DNA of 34,316 nucleotides from positions 1-34,316 of the forward strand of contig PLYI01000009.1 in the NCBI GenBank assembly GCA_003151735.1. The letters run 5' to 3'. A program made the position numbers and the translations under genes. Below, in pieces: positions 11,440 to 19,689 of this stretch; positions within the stretch are counted from its first letter, which is position 1; every line of letters starts with the position of its first letter. The notes beneath the pieces are model-generated. The model did not search any database and had not been told where the DNA came from. It saw only the letters and a list, made by a program, of their open reading frames with translations. Origin of the DNA: Candidatus Bathyarchaeota archaeon (GTDB lineage Archaea > Thermoproteota > Bathyarchaeia > Bathyarchaeales > Bathycorpusculaceae).

Positions 11440-12144
11440 TTATGTCTCCTGTATTCCCGATACCATGCTACCGGTGCTGTTGTCGACGAAAGTCATCCCG
11501 CTTGCCAAAAACACTTCTGTGACTATTACTCCACTTACGGCTGAGTTCAAAGTTATGCTTTGGGTTGTTCTAATTCCTCGCAAGTATGAATAATCAGACC
11601 CCGATGCAAAAGTAATAGATCCAGCAATATTACAGTTTTCTCCGGTTCCTTGTATCGTAAGTTTGATTGCGATATTTGGATTTTCAGTATAAGTACCGGC
11701 TAAAATTAATATGCTGTTCCCGGCAACACAAGCTGAAATTGCGCCAGCAATAGTTGAATCCGTGGCAATTCCCGCAGTAACTTGAGCCGCAGTTCCTACG
11801 ATCCTTGTATAAAGTCCAGCTAAGATGTTCGCCTGAAACGTGTTTAGGGCGGTTGTTATTTTACCCGCAATGCTTTGGACATTATCCACGGTGAGAATGG
11901 CATTGCTTAGTGAGTCAGTTAAAACGAATTTATAATTTGAAGCTGCCATCCATAGGTTGCAATACCCTTGAGAATCTAAAACAACAGGATTGGCGTTTGG
12001 TGTGGCTTCCGTTGAGTCGGTATATGTTGCAAGAGGTGTGGTGGTGCCGGCGGCATACGTGGTCAACAGCCCACCAGCCAACGGAACTCCGTTTAAATCA
12101 AAGAATCTTTGCTTTAATACCGGCGCTAATTCACCTGTTGCCAT
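11440..12144 (-). CDS. Short tailspike / tail fibre with conserved N-terminal adaptor
   Basis: 234 residues. The N-terminal 80 contain PVLKQRFFDLNGVPLAGGLL, YAAGTTTPLATYTDSTEATP, NPVVLDSQGYCNLW and YKFVLTDS. This is a widespread virion-attachment domain of podovirus fibres. The remainder (about 110-230) has repeating short strands and turns (AGTYTENPNIAIKLTIQG, NIAGSITFASGSDYSYL) consistent with a right-handed beta-helix, but only a few rungs. Full tailspikes are 500 residues or more, so this one is short and lacks an obvious depolymerase domain. It may carry partner fibres. Confidence 0.75.
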   Translation of the reverse strand: MATGELAPVLKQRFFDLNGVPLAGGLLTTYAAGTTTPLATYTDSTEATPNANPVVLDSQGYCNLWMAASNYKFVLTDSLSNAILTVDNVQSIAGKITTALNTFQANILAGLYTRIVGTAAQVTAGIATDSTIAGAISACVAGNSILILAGTYTENPNIAIKLTIQGTGENCNIAGSITFASGSDYSYLRGIRTTQSITLNSAVSGVIVTEVFLASGMTFVDNSTGSMVSGIQET

Positions 12145-14492
12145 TATTTCTCCAATCTATTCTTTAGATGTTTAAGGATTTCATCTAATGGTTTAGATCC
12201 AGGCTCAAACCTAGAAGCTGTAATCAAAAGATTTTGAGCTTTCGGATCTAGCATAAGTTTTCCCTTGTTGGCGTCAATCCATTCTTTGTCCGAATCATTA
12301 ACATGGCTCTTGAGGGTTTGGAGTCCATCCGCTGCCCATTTATCTGGCCCTGTTTTTGGATCTTGCACAACTTTTCCTTGCGGAGCTTGTTGATTAAGTT
12401 GGGTTGCCATAAATTCCTTTGCCCTTTGAGGGGCGTTAGAAGATTGAGTCACCGAAAGAGGCAAAACAACCTCACCGGGAGTGGCACTAATCAAAGTATT
12501 ATCGTTTTGAGGAGAATTAAACGGAACCTGAGGCGCTCCTGGAATTGTTCCCCCTGCGGCAAAATGAAAAGCTTTCCTCATGCTAGCCTGTGCCACCTCG
12601 GCAGGAGTGCTTGGCTGTACAGGTTGGGAGGGCTGTACCGTTCCACCATCATAAAACCCACTTTTCCATTTTTTAACTTTTTCTGGATCTAGAACTATTG
12701 GATCATTCGCAGTTGGTTCAACCGGCCCGCCGTCGAAATAGCCCGGAGTCTGTTGATTCTGGTTAACCTGAGGTCCTGGGTTTAGAATTGTACCGGCAGC
12801 ACCAACGCCAAGCTTTCCGACAGTAGAGGGGATGGAACTATTTGCAATTGCGTTTACCGTTGGGCTTCCGCGCATATTTAGAAACGCACGTTGAGCCAAA
12901 GAGACTGGTTGTCTGACAACTTCGCCAGGATCAAGGGTCTTCATAAATGAAATTCCTTGAGGTGTTCCAGATGGGCCCATCTTGGCCGGGAAAGCATTGT
13001 GGATAGTTCTTATATCGCTTATTGTTTGAGCACCATCACCAAACAATGCCTTTTGCACTTCTGGTGAATATTTATCAACTTCTCTTAAGAATTTTGTAGG
13101 ATCCATAACCTCGTCACCGTTAAAAACGGTCTGACTTGCTTGTTTTATTTCATTTAGTTTAAGTGCTTTTATTTGTGCGAATTGCTCTGGAAAGTTTTCT
13201 CTTACAATGTTTAGTTTATCTATGTTGTTTGGAGTGAAAAGTTTTTCATTCATTTGCTCAGGAGTTATATTTGTCACAGCCTCTACAAATGCCCTTGGTG
13301 ATTTATTTTTTATACCGAAAATAGGACCAAGCTCTTTTGTGTCTTGATAAAGATTTGCCCAGCCATTTTTAGCACCCTGATACTCTTGGACCATTTGCTT
13401 CCCAAGTGCCGCGCCGCCCGGACCAGGATAAGCTGTCTGTGCCTGGCTTACGAATTGACTATCTCTGAAGTGTTCTAATTTATCTTGCATCGTGGATAAC
13501 GTATCAATTGCATTTTGATCGCCAGCCCGAAACGCAGAACTTAGTCTATTTGCAACCTGTTTTCTAATTCCCTCTATATCATTTAGATTTGTGGAGTTTG
13601 TTATTTTATTTGCAACACCTTCGCCATAATTGTCGTGTAAAGTTTCGCTTAAATTTCCCTTTGTTGCGTTGGCCATATCGTCAGCAAGTTTTGCTTGGGC
13701 TTCAAAGTCGGGAACCATTTTTGGAAGCTCTTGATTGAAATTCTCATATGCCATCTGAGCACTATTTAATTTCTCACCAAGCTTTGCAGAAATACCTTTA
13801 ACCGCCCCAACACCAGTTTCATAATTTGAAGAGTTCGACGCATCTCTTAAAAGATTTTCAGAAGCATCTGAAATGGCTTGTCTCACGGGAACAGTTTGAG
13901 CCCTTGTCATTGCACCGCCGATAGAAGGACTTTGTTCAAGGCTTGATTCCATGCCCCTTGTTGTAAAGTCCTTTGACATCATTCCAACAGTGGGAGTTAT
14001 TCCCAATCTTTCTGCGGCATCAAGAACACCTTTTCTTGAAACGTCTTGAATTCCAGATCCTGCAAAACTTTTTGTGGCGGCACCAATTAAACGTCCGCCC
14101 ATTTCCTGAGCAACACCTTGAGCGGCACCTTTTCCAGCGATATTAACGGCGTCCATTGTGCCTGAAAATGTTGGTTTTTGAGTTGCATAGTCTGCGCCTT
14201 GGTCTTGGAACCCTCTGATTATATTTCTTACACCAGCACCTGCTGCGCCACCAATTGCAGCCCCAGGAATGGCGCCAATGCCGCCAGCCGGAGTTCCCAT
14301 CAATCCACCGATAGCGCCACCGATCATTGGGAGGTTTTCTACTGTCGTGTTTCCAAAACTCTTTGCCCTATCCATTAATGAAGGAGAAGTCTTCGCTTCA
14401 ATTGCGGCGTTTATGTCTTCCATTGTTGGAGCAGACTTTGCCATTATCGCCTGATTAACATCGTCTAATGTTGGCGCTGAATTATTTGGCAT
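12144..14492 (-). CDS. Large ejection (internal virion) protein
   Basis: 782 residues. The N-terminus has two copies of an APT(L/M)(D/E)D(V/I)N-x-AI repeat (residues 6-34). A long Gly/Ala-rich glycine-zipper region follows (about 58-105, with MIGGAIGGLMG and AAIGGAAGAG) that could insert in a membrane, then a long helical, Gln/Asn-rich body. Position after two smaller ejection-type genes and before the tailspike matches P22 gp16/gp20/gp7, which are injected to form a trans-envelope DNA channel. Sequence identity to any one P22 gene is not visible. The start overlaps the upstream gene by 11 nt. Confidence 0.65.
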   Translation of the reverse strand: MPNNSAPTLDDVNQAIMAKSAPTMEDINAAIEAKTSPSLMDRAKSFGNTTVENLPMIGGAIGGLMGTPAGGIGAIPGAAIGGAAGAGVRNIIRGFQDQGADYATQKPTFSGTMDAVNIAGKGAAQGVAQEMGGRLIGAATKSFAGSGIQDVSRKGVLDAAERLGITPTVGMMSKDFTTRGMESSLEQSPSIGGAMTRAQTVPVRQAISDASENLLRDASNSSNYETGVGAVKGISAKLGEKLNSAQMAYENFNQELPKMVPDFEAQAKLADDMANATKGNLSETLHDNYGEGVANKITNSTNLNDIEGIRKQVANRLSSAFRAGDQNAIDTLSTMQDKLEHFRDSQFVSQAQTAYPGPGGAALGKQMVQEYQGAKNGWANLYQDTKELGPIFGIKNKSPRAFVEAVTNITPEQMNEKLFTPNNIDKLNIVRENFPEQFAQIKALKLNEIKQASQTVFNGDEVMDPTKFLREVDKYSPEVQKALFGDGAQTISDIRTIHNAFPAKMGPSGTPQGISFMKTLDPGEVVRQPVSLAQRAFLNMRGSPTVNAIANSSIPSTVGKLGVGAAGTILNPGPQVNQNQQTPGYFDGGPVEPTANDPIVLDPEKVKKWKSGFYDGGTVQPSQPVQPSTPAEVAQASMRKAFHFAAGGTIPGAPQVPFNSPQNDNTLISATPGEVVLPLSVTQSSNAPQRAKEFMATQLNQQAPQGKVVQDPKTGPDKWAADGLQTLKSHVNDSDKEWIDANKGKLMLDPKAQNLLITASRFEPGSKPLDEILKHLKNRLEK

Positions 14493-15738
14493 TTGATTGA
14501 CTCATTTTTGATTTCAGTTGTTTTAACTCATCTAACGACATGCCTTGTAGTTTTGGATGAATATCTGGCGATGATTTATTATCTGGATTTGAAGCGTTTA
14601 AGTATTTAGGGTCAATTGTTGTGCTATTATATTGAGACAGATGATTTCCAAAAGAATCATTCACCGGCGAAGCAGTATGACTTTGAAGATAATTTATCCA
14701 ACCCGCTCTTTTTCTAGCAATGTTAGCGTCTGAATCACCAAACTGAGGTCTAAAGTTATCTTTTATGCTTTCAAAGGCCGCTTGCCGCGCTGTTCCCTCT
14801 ACTTCTTTTACTGTGGTATTGGCCATTCCACTAAATGCTTTTTGGCCGGGAGTTTCAAAGTCCCCGACAAAGGGAATATGCGGCATGAAGGCTGAGCCTG
14901 AAGCTCCATGGACTCCGCCCGTCATTGGCCTTGCGTCTTGCGCCGCTTTATCAAAGGCTTCAAGTGAAGGCCCTGCTATTTTTGCTATGTTTTGGTTGTC
15001 TTTAATTTCTTCCATTGCCTTGGCCCTTAAATCAACCGGTGCTTTTTTCAATACGGCCTGAGCTGGGTCTGCAGACTGTTTGACTGCTGGGCCATTAGGA
15101 TTTCCATAAACCTTGAAGCTGTCGAGTGCTAACTGTTTTTCTTTGTTCTTCTCTTCAAGAGCTTGGATAGAAAGTCCGCGATCTTTTGCTTCGCTCTCTA
15201 ATAATTGAGTATGTGTCATGGTTTGTTGGCCAAGGCCCGCAACAAACTCAGGATCGTGTTGTTCTGGCCAATTAGCGGATCCAGCCGTTTGAGCTATGGG
15301 AGAATTTCTCATGGCCGTGTAAGCCGCTTGTTGTTTAACAGGATCTTTGATGGCCTCTATGCCTTGAAGCATTTGAGAAGCTGCCGAGGTTTTTTCTAAG
15401 TTTGCTTTAAGCATAGCATCGTTCATTGAAGCTATTTGGCTTTGCACCTGAGGAACTAAGTGGGTATTCCCACCAGCGGCCAAGTCCTTAAACATCCCGG
15501 CGTTGTCTCTGGAAACGGCACCAGTCTCAGGGTCAACCTTTGTATTATTGTTCATGGCATTTTTCATTGCCTGGCTATCATTAAAAGATTGTTGAGCCTG
15601 CTGGGCTTGAATGCCTTCAATTTTATTTCTATTTGCGAGGCTACTAAAAGCCATAGCCTTAGACATGGCGTCCATTGGACTTTCAAGTGGCGTAACCCCT
15701 TGGCCTAAGTTTGAATACATGCTCGTGTCTATTGGCAT
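14482..15738 (-). CDS. Ejection protein (gp20/gp16-like)
   Basis: 418 residues, almost entirely helical, rich in Gln, Ala and Asn. MSKAMAFSSLANRNKIEGI is followed by QAQQAQQSFNDSQAMKNAMN near the N-terminus, and DQ/EK-rich helices end LKQLKSKMSQSNAK. This composition is typical of DNA-injection proteins of P22-like phages, and the neighbours on both sides are of the same kind. There is no signal peptide or enzyme motif. Assignment to gp20 or gp16 specifically is not possible by eye. Confidence 0.65.
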   Translation of the reverse strand: MPIDTSMYSNLGQGVTPLESPMDAMSKAMAFSSLANRNKIEGIQAQQAQQSFNDSQAMKNAMNNNTKVDPETGAVSRDNAGMFKDLAAGGNTHLVPQVQSQIASMNDAMLKANLEKTSAASQMLQGIEAIKDPVKQQAAYTAMRNSPIAQTAGSANWPEQHDPEFVAGLGQQTMTHTQLLESEAKDRGLSIQALEEKNKEKQLALDSFKVYGNPNGPAVKQSADPAQAVLKKAPVDLRAKAMEEIKDNQNIAKIAGPSLEAFDKAAQDARPMTGGVHGASGSAFMPHIPFVGDFETPGQKAFSGMANTTVKEVEGTARQAAFESIKDNFRPQFGDSDANIARKRAGWINYLQSHTASPVNDSFGNHLSQYNSTTIDPKYLNASNPDNKSSPDIHPKLQGMSLDELKQLKSKMSQSNAK

Positions 15739-15747
15739 TTTATTCCC

Positions 15748-16494
15748 CTATCCAATGTTTGAAATCAGGCTTGAGTCACCACCGGCCATTGCGTTTGATG
15801 GTGCTACGGCCGTAGACATGGGCGGCGCACTTGGCGAGCCCTGTGGAGAAAATTTATTCATCATATTGTAATTCATGTAACCATTGGCGAGACTATTGGC
15901 ACCGCTTGAAATGGCATTTGATCCTGCCATGCTAGCGGCGGCAGAAGCATTCGCTGCGCCCATCATGTTATTACCCATATTGTTAGCTGCATTCATTCCA
16001 ACTTGAGCCATTTGTCCGTTTGCGGTATTACCCATGCCAGCCATTCCAGCATACATGTTGTATCTTTGATTTTGGTTATTTGTGAAGTTGGTCAATGCCT
16101 GTTGATAGTCGGTATTGGCCATCCCTTGGCCATAGGCATTTATTCCCTCCATTGTGCCTGCCGAATTAAGCATCCCTCTTGCGGCGGCACTTCGATCCAT
16201 AGCCTGAGTGCCCTGAGCTAGCTGAAATTGATATCCAGGGTCTTGATGGAAATCCTCCATTGAGAATTTCCTGGTAAGATCTGGCATCTCGCCGCTGAGA
16301 TTACTCAGTTCATTTGCCCCGATGCGAGTATAAGGATCTGATAGTTTTTGCTGGGACGTTAGTTGGTTTTGCTGAGCGACATTAGCCAGTTTTGCTGCGT
16401 CATCTTGTGCTGATGCAGCCTTGCTTGCATTATTTGAGGAGACAGCGGCTCCGATTACAGCGGCACCACCAACTGCTACTGCGACTGCTGACAT
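15748..16494 (-). CDS. DNA transfer protein (gp7/p32-like)
   Basis: 248 residues. A hydrophobic Ala/Val start (VAVAVGGAAVIGAAVSSNNA) is followed by Gln-rich helix and the block DPGYQFQLAQGTQAMDRSAA with ARGMLNSAGTMEGINAYGQG (about 84-123), then FTNNQNQRYNMYAGMAGMG. This block is strongly conserved in phage DNA transfer proteins often annotated p32. The C-terminal half is low-complexity Asn/Gly/Ala/Met-rich. It probably exits the capsid first and lines the injection channel. Confidence 0.75.
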   Translation of the reverse strand: MSAVAVAVGGAAVIGAAVSSNNASKAASAQDDAAKLANVAQQNQLTSQQKLSDPYTRIGANELSNLSGEMPDLTRKFSMEDFHQDPGYQFQLAQGTQAMDRSAAARGMLNSAGTMEGINAYGQGMANTDYQQALTNFTNNQNQRYNMYAGMAGMGNTANGQMAQVGMNAANNMGNNMMGAANASAAASMAGSNAISSGANSLANGYMNYNMMNKFSPQGSPSAPPMSTAVAPSNAMAGGDSSLISNIG

Positions 16495-17384
16495 TTTGAG
16501 CCCCCTATTTGTAGATTAAGCTTCATAGACTCTCTATAGTCCACTGTGATCTCTTCGCCGTCTTGTCCACCATGACATCCTAAAATATCTCGCGTGGCCA
16601 CAAGTAGTATATCATTGAACTCACCATTGATCATTTTGGCATTTGGTCTAGACGAATGGTTGGTGTACCTGCCGCCAATAGTTCTTTTTAGATTTATTCT
16701 TGCCGAACAAATAACTTCGTTTTTTTCGATATTCCCGGTGGCAAAAAGACCAATGCCTTCAATTTTTGAAGCTGCCGTTTTTATTTTGTAATTCCCATAA
16801 GGAAGTGCAATCATATCGTTCTTTTCTTCGGATATTTTCCTTACATATTCTTCTGTCAAAGAAAACTCACCCAAGAAAACTAAATAATCCTCTTTATCTG
16901 AACTAGAAGAGAGAAGAGGAACCTTTTCTCTCTCTGAATTATCGTCAATCCAAGCGGCGCTCTTTGTAAGAAAGTGAGCTTCAAGCTTTTCAACATCAGT
17001 TTCACTTGTCGCATAGACGTTCATCCAAATGGAATCTTCGTGAATATATGCTTTTTTTCGTCCAGGTTTTCCAACAAATGTCATTGGCGCCTTAAGTTCA
17101 GTTCTCGTCCCATCTTCTGCGAAAAATGTTATTCGGCCCTTTATAAATACGTTTATGTGTTCAAAGTTTTGATGATGGCCAATAACCACAGCCCCCGCAG
17201 GTAAAAACAGTTCTCTCATATAGACGCCAGGTCCAAACTTATGAACAACTGAGCATGGAATCTGTGGCATGGAAAGCATCACTTTTTCTAGTTGTTCAAT
17301 GGTTTTTATGTGAGAAATATCATTTGTTTTAGGAATCAAATATTTGAATTCAAACTCTGAAGTATTTTCGGCTTCGTTATTCAT
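16476..17384 (-). CDS. Cupin–SET domain fusion (putative protein methyltransferase)
   Basis: 302 residues. The first half (about 45-130) reads as a cupin-like beta barrel (YMRELFLPAGAVVIGHHQNF, HINVFIKGRITFFAEDGTR). The C-terminal part is a SET domain: GIGLFATGNIEKNEVI (about 210-225), RYTNHSSRPNAKMI (239-252; the NHS-x-x-PN motif that binds AdoMet) and GEEITVDY (276-283; the catalytic Tyr region). SET proteins methylate lysines of target proteins. The gene lies inside the virion operon between a fibre gene and DNA-transfer protein, overlapping both neighbours by a few nt, so a virion protein or an early injected effector could be the target. No pre/post-SET Cys clusters. Confidence 0.75.
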   Translation of the reverse strand: MNNEAENTSEFEFKYLIPKTNDISHIKTIEQLEKVMLSMPQIPCSVVHKFGPGVYMRELFLPAGAVVIGHHQNFEHINVFIKGRITFFAEDGTRTELKAPMTFVGKPGRKKAYIHEDSIWMNVYATSETDVEKLEAHFLTKSAAWIDDNSEREKVPLLSSSSDKEDYLVFLGEFSLTEEYVRKISEEKNDMIALPYGNYKIKTAASKIEGIGLFATGNIEKNEVICSARINLKRTIGGRYTNHSSRPNAKMINGEFNDILLVATRDILGCHGGQDGEEITVDYRESMKLNLQIGGSKCQQSQ

Positions 17385-18847
17385 CAGTTGCTCACCTTCA
17401 CTACTCTAAATTGAGTTGCATCTCTCGCGCCATCTGGGCCGCCGTCCGTATGTGCCCTAATAACGTCATTTGCATTTAAATACCAAATAGCACTCACGCT
17501 GCTTCCATATGAAGCCGTTGCAATAACGTTTGAAGCCGCAAGTCTTGTAGACGCGGTGATAGTACCAACAGAAGTTGATGTTTGAGATGAATTTATGCTT
17601 ATGCCAATGATAGAACCACCAAGAGAATCACCGTCGTCATATGTTATTGCATAAACGCCGGCAGATACGACAGTTATAAAATCCGCCGCAGTCGTTGTTC
17701 TTGCGGTATATGTAAGGGCAGAACCCACAACGGTGTTATTTGTAAAATTCCTAATCATTGTATCGCCGCTTACACTTCCGCCAAGCCCATTGCCGGTATC
17801 AAGATAAACAGTACTTTTAGCTATTGTTCCGGATGGCGTAGCTATCCACGTTGGTGCTGCGTTTCCATTTGAGGAAAGAACCTGTCCAGAAATGCCGTTT
17901 GAAGTCAGCTCACCAATGGTGCCGCCAGAGGAAACAATGATTCTATTGTTATTTAAGGTTATTGTTGAGTTTGTCCCACCGTGAGCCACAGCCAATGTGC
18001 CAGTTATGTTTGTTGCTACTGGCGCGTTAGTTACCCATGTTGGAGCAGCATTTCCATTTGATTGAAGAATATTCCCAGAGTTACCATTAGAAGTTAATTC
18101 TCCGATAGTGCCGCCACTAGTAACCACAAGACGGTTGTTATTAAGAGCAATTGTTGAGTTTGTTCCGCCATGAGCAACGGCAAGAGTGCCTGTTGCGCTA
18201 CCCAATGCAACGGTGCCGGCCTGCCAACTTGGTGCTGACGCACTTCCATTAGAAGTTAAAACCTGAGCCGATGTTCCTGCAGCTATTTCGGCAAGCGTAC
18301 CGCCGCTAGAAACAATAACCCTATTGTTATTCAGGAGAGAATTTGACCCAACTGGCAGTCCATTGGCATCAGACCAAACAGACCTTCTTGCGGTTATTGG
18401 TGCGGCCTCTCCGATGGTTCCACCACTCGATACAATGAAGCTATTGTTTGACAGCGTGTTACCTGTATTTGTCCCACCGTTTACGATCGTTAATGGTAGT
18501 GTTAGTGTTGCTTGTTTACCATTTATTTGCGTTTGTATTGAACTGGTTGCATCGAGATAACTTAATTGAGTGGTTGTGGTCGTCGATTCTCCGATGGTTC
18601 CACCAGATGAAACAATAACCTTGCTATTACTTAAGGTGTTTGACGAGTTAGTGCCGCCGTTGGCAATTGGTATTTTTGTGACCGTGCCAAGCGTTCCACC
18701 TGAAGTGTTTGTAATAACTCCCGACGTATTAAGCGTCGGAAGCGTTAATGTTTTATAAAATATAGAAGCGTTCGGCTGTTTGTATTCATTGGCCCCGAAG
18801 GCAAGAAGAGAAGTTAATAATAAAAGACCTAAGATCTTTTTCATCAA
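17384..18847 (-). CDS. Repeat-containing tail-fibre protein with Sec signal peptide
   Basis: 487 residues. The N-terminus MMKKILGLLLLTSLLAFGA is a clear Sec signal, unusual for a virion protein. The body has about five imperfect beta repeats built on (V/A)xGGTNS, a NN(R/K)(V/I)IVSSGGTIGE segment and SNGNAAPTW, roughly residues 60-340. The last ~140 residues (YLDTGNGLGGSVSGDTMI to RVVKVSN) form a compact C1q/TNF-like domain with GVYAITYDDGDSLG and NDVIRAHTDGG. Similar repeats occur in phage and bacterial fibres. It may be exported and bind or mask host receptors, or be a fibre whose signal is vestigial. TGATG overlap with the SET gene. Confidence 0.68.
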   Translation of the reverse strand: MMKKILGLLLLTSLLAFGANEYKQPNASIFYKTLTLPTLNTSGVITNTSGGTLGTVTKIPIANGGTNSSNTLSNSKVIVSSGGTIGESTTTTTQLSYLDATSSIQTQINGKQATLTLPLTIVNGGTNTGNTLSNNSFIVSSGGTIGEAAPITARRSVWSDANGLPVGSNSLLNNNRVIVSSGGTLAEIAAGTSAQVLTSNGSASAPSWQAGTVALGSATGTLAVAHGGTNSTIALNNNRLVVTSGGTIGELTSNGNSGNILQSNGNAAPTWVTNAPVATNITGTLAVAHGGTNSTITLNNNRIIVSSGGTIGELTSNGISGQVLSSNGNAAPTWIATPSGTIAKSTVYLDTGNGLGGSVSGDTMIRNFTNNTVVGSALTYTARTTTAADFITVVSAGVYAITYDDGDSLGGSIIGISINSSQTSTSVGTITASTRLAASNVIATASYGSSVSAIWYLNANDVIRAHTDGGPDGARDATQFRVVKVSN

Positions 18848-19689
18848 ACTCCCATCGTGCTTGCTCTGAAATGCATCACCGAACTGGCTGCTGTTCCAGA
18901 AAAGTTTGTTGAGATGTATTGAACTTGGCCAGCCGCAGTGATTGAAAGTGTAATTCCGGCAGGTTCTCCAGTGCCTGAATCAAAATCACCACCAGAACCC
19001 AAAGGAGCTAAATCCCAAGAAGCCGCAACAGTTTTATAGGTTGCTAAGAACTTAGATCTTGCCGACATTTCCGTTGCCCCGGCACCAGTAGTATTTCGGT
19101 AATACTGAACGTCTATTTCGGCAGATCTGATAGTTACAGGGTTAAACAAAAGTCCAGTAACATTTGCAGGAGATGATTGATTGTTTGCGATTGTAAAAGT
19201 TGTTTCGCTAATAACACCAGAGCCCAAATACGCACCAGACGTGTTTGTGGCCCAAGAGGGCGCGACCGTGGTACCCCCAGAAGTAAATATTTGACCAACA
19301 GTGCCGTTAGCTAATCTTGTAGGAACTCCCGACGCCCCTCCATAGATCATGTCCCCGCCGGTAGTCATGGGGTTTGGCAAGTCCCCCTGAGCGATTGCGC
19401 TCCAAACAGGTATCCCGCCAGCAGATCCAGATCCCGTTTGGTTAAGGAACTTTTTAACCGCCGCGGCATTCCCAACAAGATTCGTTGGAATTCCCGAAGT
19501 CGTTCCATAAATCATATCACCCAAATTAAGCATTGGATTTGTTAACCCAGAACTAGCCGAAGGCGCATCAGCACCGCCAGCCCTAAGATAAAGTTGTAGA
19601 AGCCATTTTGACCAAGTCGGAGTAATTAAATTGTTTTTGTCAACCATTGGGGTTTGATATGCCATCGGTGGGATAATGACATTGCTCAA
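18844..19689 (-). CDS. Tail fibre-like protein
   Basis: 281 residues. The N-terminal tail contains a conserved NLITPTWSKWLLQLYLRAGG, typical of phage fibre attachment segments. Two repeats of (G)DMIYG(T/G)(A/T)SGxPT(N/R)L follow (about 57-70 and 111-125), with SGGTTVAPSWATNTSGAYLG. The C-terminal domain is beta-rich (AEIDVQYYRNTTGAGATEMS, AGQVQYISTNFSGTA). It overlaps neighbours on both sides by 4 nt (ATGA-type), so it is produced with the gp10-like protein and the signal-peptide fibre. Confidence 0.68.
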   Translation of the reverse strand: MSNVIIPPMAYQTPMVDKNNLITPTWSKWLLQLYLRAGGADAPSASSGLTNPMLNLGDMIYGTTSGIPTNLVGNAAAVKKFLNQTGSGSAGGIPVWSAIAQGDLPNPMTTGGDMIYGGASGVPTRLANGTVGQIFTSGGTTVAPSWATNTSGAYLGSGVISETTFTIANNQSSPANVTGLLFNPVTIRSAEIDVQYYRNTTGAGATEMSARSKFLATYKTVAASWDLAPLGSGGDFDSGTGEPAGITLSITAAGQVQYISTNFSGTAASSVMHFRASTMGV

